DNA of 64,000 nt from Branchiostoma belcheri. Lineage: Eukaryota; Chordata; Leptocardii; Amphioxiformes; Branchiostomatidae. The notes under the pieces were generated by a model, which was not told the DNA's origin, did no database searches, and saw only the letters and a program-made list of their open reading frames with translations. Positions 53,214 through 63,779 of the stretch are shown here, piece after piece. Each line of letters begins with the position of its first letter. The stretch's first letter is position 1. The stretch lies in the NCBI RefSeq assembly GCF_001625305.1, contig NW_017804442.1, forward strand, positions 1,258,265-1,322,264, read 5' to 3'. A program made the position numbers and the translations under genes.

Positions 53214-56200
53214 TCACGGCATAGCGGCAGCGGCGTTCTGCTGCGCGGCGTACATCTGGTAGATCTTGTCCGCCTCTGAACCGTACAGGAAGCCGTCATC
53301 TAATCATTGATAAGAAAAAAAAAAGAGTGCTAGTTACGTTGGTTACCCAGTGTTCCACCAAGCACAGAACAAACATAGGGGTACAAATAATAAACTTTAG
53401 ATCTACTCATAAAGCTAATTAAGCAATCAATGCATTGCTCTCTAATTTTCTGGTAATATTGTGGGTTAGAACAGTACAGCTCAGACTCCCAAAGCTACTT
53501 GTGCCACAGTGGTAACGTAAGTCATTGCTTCGAACGTTCGAACGCGTTCGAAGCTTCCAGGTCACATGTTCCATCACGTTCGAAGTTTCTAGATTGCATG
53601 TTTTTAAGTGTTCTAAGCTTCTAAATTACGTGTTCGAACGCGTTCGGAGCTTCAATTTTGCATGTTCGAATGCGCGTTCGAACGCGATGCACGTAGCACA
53701 ACATGCGTTCTTAGAATGCGTTAGGATGTCGGGCTGAAATGACGACTGTGGCGTAGGTATACAAAGGGTGCTTTGTCTGTATCACGTCGTTTTCACGTAC
53801 CGTTTTCATCGTAGTAGGCGAACAGGTCGGCGACGGTCAGACCGGTGCTAAGCTCCTGGAAGCTCAGCATGTGGTCATGGTTGGTGTCGAGCTGGTTGAT
53901 CATGTGATGGTCGAAATACTCGAGGGCCTCGGCAACGGTGAACTGCATGTCACCTACAGAGGGAAGAAGACTTGGGAAATCAGGAGTTTTGCACTCACGT
54001 GACAATGACGCCCTGCTGGGTGGTGAGAGCACGAGGTTCATCCATGCTATCGGTGGACATTTCGCCAGGTATATTATTTATTTTCAATTCCAACATCTCA
54101 TGACCGATATTAGCAGGGGTTCAAACAAATCAAAGAAAACTTTTTCGAACGTCTATGTGACTTTGTGGCAACGAGTTGACATGCACATGCACGTGACGTC
54201 ACATCATGGGCGGATATGACGTCACTTCACGGACGTACGTGACGTCACATAACGGGCGGATATGACGTATTCCTGTATGCAAATGAGCACGCTCATCAAA
54301 AAGTGTGTTTGAGGTTTAGCACTTGTTGTAACACCCATTTTCAGTGTCCAGAACGTACACGTAACAGACGGATGTGACGTCACAAGGCCAACGGATGTGA
54401 CGCACTCTTGTCTGCAAATGCGCAGACTTATCTACAATGCCAGTGTGAGGTGTAGTGCATGGCACTTACTTGCACTAGGGTGGCAAAAGACAGAATCAAA
54501 TTTTCCAGGCAGCATCCAGTCGCCAGAATTGGTCAAATGCGCCACTTAAAAGTTAACCCTAACCTTAACCCTAACCATCTTAGGTGGCGTATCGGACCCT
54601 CTCTGGGCAATGAATACTGCCTAGCTATATAGCCAATTTGATACTGACTCTTGCCACCCTAGGATCTGCTTGGAGATTAACTCACCGTCAGTGTCCAGAG
54701 CGTACACGACTGCGGTCAGGTTCAGCTTGGCGGTAACCTCGTTGATGTTCAGATGTCCGTCTCCGTCCGTGTCCAGGTCGTCGGTAACCTGCCTGTTTGA
54801 TATTAAACGTAGTATTGATACTTGATTAACTCCTACATAGCCTACAAAACATGTTCTTCCTTACCATTTATTGATCCATTTCCATGCACCCATGTGCTGT
54901 TCTTTGTTGTTTTTTGTCATGTATTTTGTCACTGTATACTTGTATGTTTGGTGGTGAGTTTAACATTAGCTATAGCTAGAGTACCTTACCACCTTGTCTT
55001 GTATTGTCCATGATACTTACTTTACTTTATCCATCCACTTCTACCATCTGTGTCGTGTCGGTGTCGTGGGGAGGGACAGTTGGCGGCTAACGGCAAGTCT
55101 GATCCGCTACCGGCTTGCTAGGCCAGTCATAGCTTCACCAGAGCCCTGTTAGCCAGCCGAACTGTTTCCACCTCCCACGACGAGGTCGAGGGGTTGGGTT
55201 TTGGGAGACATTGTCCATGATGAATTAAAAAAAAAGAGACCTACCTGCGCTGCGGGGCCGTCTGGGCAGCCACCACTGCGTCGTAGATCAGATAGATGCG
55301 GTCTGCCTCCGCTCCATACAGGAAGCCGTCATCTGGTCATGGAAGCAAAAAGGTAGAAAAACAAGATTAGGAGAACTACCCTGAACAGAGACGGGGGGCG
55401 ACACAAGTTATCTCAGCCACCACCGCGTCGTAGATCAGGTAGATGCGGTCAGCCTCCGCACCATACAGGAAACCGTCACCTGGTCATGGAAGAAAAATAG
55501 TGGTAAATATTATTAGGTTTATGGTCAAAACCTGAAAACAAAGACCAGAGGAAATGTAGCCTGGGTACCATCCTGGTTAGTTTACGTCCGCCCCCACGTA
55601 GCGACTGGAAAGATTAAAAGAACTTCCAAACTTCGTAAGCCTCAAGGTAGTCCCACTCCTGGTAGCTACAGATGCTGTATTGAAAATATCTTCATCTTCA
55701 TCTTTGCCGGGGCTCTGGGATGTTGTATAAGCCCCGGCCACACCCCCATATAGCCCCTGTTGGGCACCTTAGGGGGGGGGGGAGGCCTTGGTCTAAGGCG
55801 GACAGGCCTCCATCCTGGCCCGGAAGGACTCAACGGTGGGAGCCATGATTACCGGGCCAGGCAAGGCGTTCCATTGTGGGATTGTGCGGGGGAAGAGGGA
55901 ATATTTATAGGCGTCTGTGCGTGCGTGTATGGGTTGGTATTTATACTGATGACTCCCTCGGGACGCCCCTGAGCTGGCTTGAGCAGTTTATCGGTATTGA
56001 ATAGAATGGATCAAATCATATTCAACTATTCGGAACGTACCGTTGCGGTCATAGAAGGCAAAAAGTTCCTCGATGGTCAGACCGTCCCGAAGCTCCTGGA
56101 AGCTCAGGACGTGGTCGTGGTTGGTGTCGAGGACGTTGAAGTAGTGATGGTCAATGAACTGCAGAGCCTGCTCAACGGTGAACTGCTGATCCACTACAAA

Positions 56201-57887
56201 AGGGAAGAAGAGTTTGGAAATAAGAGTGGGGTCGTGCGGCGCAGCGCCAGCGTTCTCGACTCGGAACCTAGAGGCCCCGGCTTCAAATCCTGACATGCCA
56301 CCGATCTTGTGCCCTTGGAAAAGGCACTTTACACGACTTTCCTCACTTCGCTCAGGTGAAAATGAGTATGGTATTGTCCCCTGTGTTGGTGTCGGCATTA
56401 ATATAAGTTGAAAAACTTGAGTGTGCCATCACCACGTCTTGTGATTACATGTTTCGGAAAAAAAATAAGAGCACTTCGGCAGAACGTTCCACCATGTTAG
56501 AGAGCTAAACCTCAAAGTTTAATTTCTAAACTTTTTCCCATAGATAAAACAAAACCAAGCGTTTTGGAACGGCCGTGTGGCTCTGTGGTAAGTCTCCGGG
56601 TTTTTTTTCAGACCGCCAAACTTCTTGCGTCACATTGCACAAGGACAATTCGTATAACGTATCATCACGGAAGGATGTGACGTCACATGGCGGAAGGATG
56701 TGACGTCACATGGCAAACTTGTGTGACGTCATATGGCCAACCGTTGTGACGTAAGCCTCCTGTATACAGTGTAAACTCGTCTAAAATGTAAACTTAAACT
56801 GTAGGCTGCAATTAGGCCCACACACAATTTTGTTAAAAGTTTTGCAGATTTGGTGTCGTTTGTTATTATCTATATCGTGTAGTACGTGAAAGGGTCTCCT
56901 ACATGCCTCCCAGAATATTTGTCCCATAGTTAAAAGGAAAAGGAAAGATCTCCCATGCCCTTATGCAGAGCGTAGGGTGGTGCCCATATCCATTTCGTAG
57001 CCCTTGGGCGACACATATTTGTGCAATGCACTACAGTAGGGGGCTAGTCCGCTGGTAGGGCTGTGTGTTTGACCTTCCCACACTCTTTCTCATATGTGCT
57101 GAGTGCTAAGTAGAGAAAGTGTTCCTATAGTTAAGCTACGGTTAAAAACGTTCCACAGTAGCGCTCAGTACTTACTGTCCGTGTCCAGGGCAAGCATGGC
57201 CTCTTCCAGAGTCATCGCGGCCGTTACTTCATTGATGTCGATGTGTCCGTCATTGTTGGCGTCCAGACCGGGGGCCTGTCTGTGGTCAAAACACGAAGAG
57301 AACTTAACTACATGTAAATGCATCATGTGCAATGTTGTATGTCCTTATGACCTTTTTGCGTGTTCCATTTCGGGTCAACAGCGGTGATTAGAACAGAACG
57401 CGTGCTCCATCCTTATGACCTTTTTGCGTGTTCCATTTGGGGTCAACAGCAGTCATTAGAACAGAACGCGTGTTCCATTGGGGTCAACAGTGGTCATTAG
57501 AACAGAACGCGTGCTCCATCCTTATGACCTTTTTGCGTGTTCCATTTGGGGTCAACAGAGGTCATTAGAACAGAACACGTGTTCCATTTGGGGTCACCGG
57601 CCATTTAACATTAAAAGTCTTTTGGGATTCTGCTAGTTAAGAAATAGATATTGTAGTTGAGACAGACGAAGGTCTCATGTAAGACCTAGGCGATGATCAG
57701 TCATGGTAACACATACATGTATACATAATTCAACAAGATTAGAATGTCCACAATCTTCCTGACTTAAAAGTGTTGGTCTCTAAGGAAAATGTAAAATATA
57801 TATTTGAAAATGCAAAATGTTCCGTACGTACCTCCTCATTGGAGAAGCGGTTGCCAGGGCAACGAAGAACAGAAGGAAGGGAGACAT
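53214..57887 (-). CDS. Secreted protein with 8 EF-hand loops (gene G)
   Basis: Coding exons on the minus strand are 57832-57887, 57176-57279, 56041-56193, 55245-55332, 54686-54792, 53801-53953 and 53214-53299. They sum to 747 nt, 248 residues. The signal peptide MSPFLLFFVALATASPMR is followed by a phase-2 intron in RRQ. Loops include DANNDGHIDINE, DTNHDHVLSFQE, DRNDDGFLYGAE, DTDGDGHLNINE, DTDGDMQFTVAE and DENDDGFLYGSE. The long module is split into 88 and 107 nt by a second phase-2 intron that again sits at CGCAG|GCAG, encoding RRQ. This is the same site as the signal-peptide intron, and in gene F the split is absent. Closest relative of F and H; a shared TATATTAGGG-type promoter suggests co-expression. 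Confidence 0.88.
53528..53700. repeat. Degenerate TTCGAA/AAGCTTC repeats
   Basis: Five or six eroded copies of the array seen at 42041-42352, in the equivalent intron of gene G. Confidence 0.7.
54190..54412. repeat. TGACGTCA repeats in gene G intron
   Basis: Three octamers at 54190-54270 and one at 54364-54412, with degenerate partners. Units resemble GGGCGGATATGACGTCAC. Confidence 0.85.
54551..54577. repeat. Short interstitial telomere-like tract
   Basis: It reads TTAACCCTAACC twice with one variant base. Probably chance or a healed insertion. Confidence 0.5.
55003..55221 (-). mobile_element. Short retroposon-like insertion with 12-base target duplication
   Basis: ATTGTCCATGAT occurs at 55003-55014 and again at 55210-55221. 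The 195 bases between end, on the minus strand, in a TAAAG-rich tail, as expected for a SINE or other retroposed sequence. It does not match the main SINE family. Confidence 0.65.
55376..55479 (-). other. Partial copy of gene G long exon, possible alternative last exon
   Basis: Acceptor ATGACCAG, then DGFLYGAEADRIYLIYDAVV in frame, about 11 unrelated codons and a TAG at 55376-55378. It lies just upstream (in transcript order) of the real exon 55245-55332. Confidence 0.5.
55685..55945 (-). mobile_element. LINE 3' end
   Basis: Minus-strand translation gives YSLFPRTIPQWNALPGPV, then a stop, the Jockey/CR1 ORF2 C terminus. The 3' UTR ends in GATGAAGATGAAGATA near 55690. Confidence 0.75.
56226..56466 (+). 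mobile_element. tRNA-derived SINE
   Basis: A full plus-strand copy with diverged A box (GTGCGGCGCAGCG) and B box (GGCTTCAAATCC). The tail is ATTACATGTTTCGGAAAAAA. Confidence 0.85.
56667..56755. repeat. TGACGTCA repeats in another gene G intron
   Basis: Three octamers plus one degenerate unit, of the form GGAAGGATGTGACGTCACAT. Confidence 0.85.
57330..57600. repeat. Tandem repeat of about 60 bases in gene G intron
   Basis: Four to five units contain GACCTTTTTGCGTGTTCC, GGGGTCAACAG and AGAACAGAACGCGTG. The ancestral unit is seen at 50030-50165 in gene F. Confidence 0.85.
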
Positions 57888-58285
57888 GGTTGGTTGGGTG
57901 ATGTCAGGGACTGGACTGAAAAAACAATGAGCGAAACATGACCTCACTGATTAAGTAGCCTAGTAATATGATACGTGACAGTCCAGGTCATCCTATGTTA
58001 TATAACCACGAGAGCGTTATACCGGTCATACAGATACAGATACAGATACTAACAGGTTTGGTAGGAAAGTTCCACTGAATTTTAAGTCACCGTCATTCTA
58101 AGCCTATATCTAAGTCTACATTCAAATTTGTAAATGGTCGGTTCTGGCTTATATCCTTGCTAGCATGCTGCAAATTCTTACAACCCAACACAACCTATCC
58201 AATCGGTCACATTTGTCGTCATTTGCCGTATGATTTTGATGTCGCAGAGTGTCCAAGTTTTCAAGACAGAACCAACCTAGTCTGG

Positions 58286-58345
58286 GTGCCATCCTCCAAC
58301 AATAGGTTGCCGGCGGTAACTACGGAGGAAGGCACCCAGGCTAGA
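58286..58345. repeat. Short inverted repeat
   Basis: CTAGTCTGGGTGCCATCCTCC pairs loosely with GGAGGAAGGCACCCAGGCTAG. Related to 26085-26180. Confidence 0.5.
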
Positions 58346-58529
58346 ACCAACTCTAACCGCCAACAACGATCTAAAGAAACCTCTTCCGTAACAAGACGAA
58401 TTCGAATTTTACAGGACACATCCACGAGTCCACGACCATTCCAAAAATGTCCCTAGTTTGCGTGACTGAACTAGAACAGTTCTTATTTCTCATCTTACAT
58501 TTGGTGCTAAAGAAGAGTACAGTTTGCAA

Positions 58530-58720
58530 TCCATGTTACCTCTCTTTTAGGCCAATATCTACTCTTTCTACCCCCTTCCGAAGCCTGGCAGAGGCTATCC
58601 TCCTGTCACCAAAAGATCTACTTGGAGACTATTGTTCCCTAGACTCTTACAGGCCTCGAGAGGCGAGGCGACTGGAAAGACTAGAAATTGGCCAAATAAA
58701 GATATAACATGCTGAGGGAG
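58530..58720. mobile_element. Rearranged MITE M1 copy
   Basis: The right-end segment (GGCCAATATCTACTCTTTC to GGCAGAGGCTA) is followed by a left-type arm (CGACTGGAAAGACTAGAAAT). The order is inverted relative to intact copies. Confidence 0.55.
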
Positions 58721-58771
58721 TTGCAATGATCTTATAGCCTATTTGCAAGTCAACGAAGTAAGTCCACTTAC

Positions 58772-58960
58772 CAGTAGCAGCGTCTTGAGTCTGTATGGTT
58801 CGGAGTGACGAGGCAGACCAGAAAGTTTAGCCCTAATATACCTGATGTGTGGGAAGTTCAACAGCTTTCAGGCGACACGTTGATATGAAGTTGTGTCAAT
58901 ACGACTGTCTAAATTTAACCCTATTGACGTTATATAAGTAAAATTATCACCAGACTAATC
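58772..58960 (-). promoter_or_regulatory. Promoter and 5'-UTR exon of gene G
   Basis: Minus-strand donor GTAAGTGG at exon edge 58772, GTATATTAGGG at about 58831-58841. Upstream blocks GAAGTTCAACAGCTTTC and CTGTCTAAATTTAACCC are the same as in F and H. Confidence 0.7.
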
Positions 58961-60627
58961 ATAGTATGGCCGAACTGATTTAAAACATGTATAACATCAT
59001 CAGGAGATCAAAGTTATGGTGCGAGGGTTTTAAAATCTCCAGAAATGGGAGAATATGGGCGTTCATTTCTGTTACTGTTTCAGAAAAAAATGTGCCATGT
59101 ACACAAGACTGTCATTTATATGTCAAAGTTCATTGCACAACGATTGTCACGGGTACAATGTATGGCAAATAATAAGATTACTAGTTGGTATGCGTCTAAC
59201 ATAATGCTATATATATGGTCAACGGACATTGTATCTGACAGAGTTATCGGGTCTAAGGAGGGTTTGAGCTAAAACGCTAACCAGGGACCTGATGCTTTCC
59301 TTTGTTTACTGAACTAAACAACTGTTGGTAGCCCGTATCCCAAAGAGACCGGGTGATTTAGGACCTTTCATTTATATAGTACCCTTTTCTTTTTTTGCAC
59401 TATGTCCGATAGTCGTTGCCATACATTGCACCGTGTACAACTGTCGTGCAATGAAATTCTTCTTTTTAAACATCATCACTGCAGATGGCGAAGAATACTG
59501 AGTAACCGATTGTCTAGGCTACTGGACACTAGAACTAGATCGAGAGGTCCAGGTTTGATCCCTGGTATTCCTGGCTAGACACTGTGTCCTTGGGAAAGGC
59601 ATTTTCCACTACTTTAGAAATAGGTACCTGACTTCGGTTGGGGAGGTGTAAGAAGAGGGATGGGCTCTATCTTCCAATACCGTGTTCTGGGCACAGTTGA
59701 CTAACAATCTACTGCTCCTATACTACGGCCTCCAAACGACTATAGGACTACCTTCACCCTTTTTACCTGCTAACATCTGCTTGGAGACTAGCTATCACAG
59801 CACGTACAAAACAACAAACACGCGAGACCTTGTTCCCTGGGCGTGGGTTGGTAAAGGGGGCTGCGCGTCCGGGCAAATATTTGTAGCCGGCAACAGGGGC
59901 TACGTTACGTGACCTCATGTCATCGCTAAATGATGTTATAACCTTTACTTATGCCTGGCGTATTATTTAGTCTTCTTTGATGATGCAAATAGATTATATC
60001 TATATGCAAATAGATTATAATCCTCTTTACCTAAGCTGCTAACAATCTCTTAAGTAGATAGTGCTAGCTATAGAGGTCACAAATCTCATACCTTCGTCAT
60101 TTGTTACTTGTGTTTTTTTTCTATAATACAGTAATTTATTTTGCCGTTTACATGTAGCACTGTTGATTGTTTTGGCTCGAATTAGCTTTGTACGATATGT
60201 GGATGAAGTGATACTCGATAGCTAGCATTAGCCTAGAATCCATTCATATTTGCCGGTTCTAGCAGTCTCGTACGAGAACCAGCAAATGCTAAACACAACC
60301 TACCTAAAGATACATGCACCCATGGATATAACCACACCCCAAGTTGTAACCGTTTAAAAACATCGGCAACCCCTAAAAATGGCATTTCTAAAATCTTTTT
60401 CAAGAAGGTAATAAGAAAAGACACAAGAGGAAATGTTTGAATGCATGGAAGAAGTTGCGTTTATTTATTCAGAGTCATGAGGAAATATTCCTCATATGAT
60501 ATAACCAACTCGGCATCTACCGTGTCCTCCACAAGACGAAGTCAAGTCGAGGGACTAGGTAATTAGGTAGGTATGCAAGTTGTTAATTAGTTAGAATGTT
60601 AATTAGTTACAGAGGAAAGCGGTCCCA
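58961..60627. other. Intergenic between G and H, including gene H 3' flank
   Basis: No further gene is seen. AATAAA on the minus strand near 60462-60467 is the likely gene H poly(A) signal, so about 60450-60627 is its 3' UTR. Confidence 0.5.
59500..59720 (+). mobile_element. Second SINE-like family
   Basis: A B-box-like AGGTTTGATCCC is followed by GTGTCCTTGGGAAAGGC and a 3' part GAGGGATGGGCTCTATCTTC. Related to 63780-64000. The TTGGGAAAGGC core is shared with the main SINE family, as in known core-sharing SINE superfamilies. Confidence 0.55.
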
Positions 60628-62732
60628 TCAGGGCATTGGATTTGCGGCGTTCTGCTGCGCGGCGTACATCTGGTAGATCTTGTCCGCCTCTGAACCGTAC
60701 AGGAAGCCGTCATCTGGTCATGGAAAGAAACAAGAATGATTAAAAAAAACATCTTGGCGATGTTTATTACCCAGTGAATGTCCCGCCATGTAAAGAGGGT
60801 ACAAAGTTGTGAAAACAATAAACTTACTGCAACATACTTTTGGTATGCACTCCTTCACATATCAAATGTACATACCTAGGGTATGTTGCAGTAGAAATAT
60901 CTTTAAGCACACTATTTCTCAAGGTGGCGATATTATGGACCCTGGTCATATTATGGACCCAGATGTTAAGTATAGAGCTAATTGGGGAAATAATAAATTA
61001 CAATTTGACTGGTGTTGGTGTGAGTTAGAACGGGCCAGCTCAGATTCCTAAAACTACTTACGTCACAGTGGGAAAGTACGTCATTTCCGTCAACATTCGA
61101 ACGCGTTCGAAGCTTCTAAATTACGTGTTGGAAAGCGTTCGAATACGATGCACGTAGCACAACATGCGTTTTATAACGCGTTCAGATGTCGGACAGAAAT
61201 AACAAAGGTCCGGACTGTGGCGTTAACAATTTTTTTTTTTAATATTCCAACATGTAATCACAAGACGTGGTGACGGCACACTCAAGTCTTTGACTCTTAT
61301 ATTAATGCCGCCACCAATACAGGGGAAAATATAATACTCATTTTCACCTGAGCGAAGTGAGGAAAGTTGTGTAAAAGTACAAGGTGGCATGTCAGGACTC
61401 GAACCCGGGACCTCTTGGTTCTGAGTCAAGCACTCTGCCGCTACGCCACACGACCCCACGCATTAACGTATTTCCGTTAACAAATTTAAGGCGGCCTAAA
61501 CACATCCTTTGTCTGGATTACGTAGGTACACTTGACTTGCTAACGTACCGTTTGCATCGTAGTAGGCGAACAGGTCAGCAAGAGTCAGGCCGTCCATGAG
61601 TTCCTGGAAGCTGAGCATGTGGTCATGGTTGGTGTCGAGCTGGTTGATCATGTGATGGTCGAAATACTCCAGAGCCTCGGCAACGGTGAACTGCATGTCA
61701 CCTACAGAGGGAAGAAGAGTTTAGCACTCATGCGACAATAATGCAAGTTCACATGCGAAGACCACCAAAAAAGGCACATTTCAGACGGATGTGACGTCAC
61801 ATTGCAGACGGATGTGACGTCACATTGCAGATGGATGTGACGTCACATTGCAGATAGATGTGACATCACATTGCAGACGGAAGTGACGTCACATTTCAGG
61901 CGGATTTGACGTAATTCTATCTGCAAACTCGTCTAAAATGTCGGTTTGAGACGCTTGGCACTTACCGTCAGTGTCCAGAGCGTACACGACTGCGGTCAGG
62001 TTCAGCTTGGCCGTGACCTCGTTGATGTTGAGATGTCCGTCTCCGTCCGTGTCCAGGTCATCGGTGACCTGCCTGTGTTAGAAAATAAAGAGAACATTGA
62101 ACGTCTGGTAAGAATCTGTTAGGGTACAGCAAGTATTTTAATGGATGACTTCCGCGCGAGCAGTAATTCAAGCCCGTTCTCGAAAAAAAAAAAGAATTTC
62201 GGCCCTTCTCTCGCCCTCTCACATTATTAGACTTTGGGCCTCCTTCCTTGGACATCTTTCATTAAAAATTACTTTGTATGGTGTAAGCAATAAATTAAGT
62301 CGATATGGATGAAAATCTCGTGTTCTTGAGCTGATTGAGACATAGTTCATCTAAAATGTTTTAGTAATTTGTTGCCAAGACGAGCGCTAGCAGTGAGCGT
62401 CAGGACCGAATCCGCTATAGCTTAAGATTCATCACCAACACCATATTTCTTAATTGGCAAGTGACGCTGGCAAAATGGGTTGGCTAACTTGCGTGCAGCG
62501 CCACTTGTTCTTGATGTTATTTTGAATTTAAGAAAGAAAACACCATTGTAACAGACGGCTATTGGCCATGGTAACACATACTCATAAATCTACAGGATTA
62601 TAATGTTCCCGATTCTCCTGACTTAGAGGTGTTGGCCCCAAAGTCTGGAGAATTCTGAAACGTGAAAAGTGCAAAAAGATATTATACGTACCCCGTTGCC
62701 AGTGCAACGAAGAACACAATGTAGAGAAGCAT
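60628..62732 (-). CDS. Small secreted protein with 4 EF-hand loops (gene H)
   Basis: Coding exons on the minus strand are 62692-62732, 61966-62072, 61549-61701 and 60628-60713, totalling 387 nt and 128 residues. The signal peptide MLLYIVFFVALATG is shorter than in its relatives and is joined by a phase-2 intron straight to a module matching the second half of the gene G long exon (VTDDLDTDGDGHLNINEVTA). The loops are DTDGDGHLNINE, DTDGDMQFTVAE, DTNHDHMLSFQE and DANDDGFLYGSE. It lacks the first eight-loop part that G has, so it looks like a G-type gene that lost or never gained one four-loop module. The C terminus ends NPMP. The promoter matches F and G. Likely extracellular calcium binding. 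Confidence 0.85.
61097..61155. repeat. Vestigial TTCGAAGCTTC repeats
   Basis: Two or three copies (CATTCGAACGCGTTCGAAGC and relatives) in the gene H intron equivalent to 42041-42352. Confidence 0.6.
61240..61458 (-). mobile_element. tRNA-derived SINE
   Basis: A minus-strand copy inside a gene H intron, with an internal deletion in the core (AAAAGTACAAGGTGGCATG). The B box complement GGACTCGAACCC is intact. Confidence 0.85.
61779..61913. repeat. TGACGTCA tandem array in gene H intron
   Basis: Five units of about 22 bases of the type CAGACGGATGTGACGTCACA; four have the exact TGACGTCA octamer, and a sixth unit is degenerate. Confidence 0.9.
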
Positions 62733-63338
62733 GGTTGGTTGTTTGTTGTCAGGGACTGAACTGGAAACAAAAGAAAACATGACGTCATTGATTGGAAAAG
62801 AAATATGATACTTGACACTCCTGTTGTAGGTTTGGAAAAAAATGTGCAAATCATACGGACGTATACTAAAGTCAGATAATAAACTCGATCAAAATAATAT
62901 AATGCTTTGAGAGGAACTATAGGTAGATAAAAATGACTATAGTAGAGGGCCCTATAAGAGACGGTTCCCCTGAATTTCAATTGACCGTTCGTAATTAAGT
63001 GTTAGACCTAACCGACATGAATATTATAGCAAGACAGCCTTTAACGTTACGTTAACAAGACATGAAGAGGTGATTTTTTAGAACATGCACATGCACGAAG
63101 AATGCACCCAAGAATGCCGTTAGTTTGCGATCGTACCGATTGTTTCAGTGTCGCAGTGTTTTCAGGCGGTAACAGAACCAACCGCAGAAAGGATACAATG
63201 CACTTTTTACGTATGTCAGCTGAACTTTGCAGGACACATGCTCGGCTGTCCAAAAATGCTTCACAATCGTACGACATTCGCACAACAATCTCACGACGTA
63301 TGTGGCCGGGCCTTAAGCTATAAGGTAAACAGACTTAC

Positions 63339-63520
63339 CAGTATCTGCGTCTTGAAGCTGTATGATGAGTGAGTGAGTGGAAGAGGCAGAAAGTTTTGCC
63401 CTAATATAGCAAATGTGTGAGAAGTTCAACAGCTTTGTGGATAGATTGATATGACGGCGCGTCGGTAAGTCTGTCTAAATTTAACTCCAGATTTAACGTT
63501 AGACAAGCAAAGTCATCACT
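63339..63520 (-). promoter_or_regulatory. Promoter and 5'-UTR exon of gene H
   Basis: Donor ACTG|GTAAGTCTG at 63339, CTATATTAGGG at 63399-63409. Upstream blocks GAGAAGTTCAACAGCTTT and CTGTCTAAATTTAAC are conserved with F and G. Confidence 0.7.
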
Positions 63521-63619
63521 TAACTTATCATATCATAGTAAGGCCAAACAAAGTCAATTCATATACTAGTATATCATCCTTATACGTTATGGTACGAGGG
63601 TTGTCAAAAACTTAAATCA

Positions 63620-63723
<104 letters not shown>

Positions 63724-63779
63724 GAAAGCCACAGGGCTATTTTGGACCTTTCCTGCTAACATTGTCTCTGTTCGTCAAA

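Noticed and set aside
54551..54577. Interstitial telomere repeat as evidence of an old chromosome end
   Set aside because: Only about four imperfect units; too short to support a fusion or healed break.
61779..61913. Regular 22-base repeats suggesting a CRISPR-like array
   Set aside because: There are no distinct spacers of constant length, the units are directly abutting and degenerate, and the context is a eukaryotic intron.
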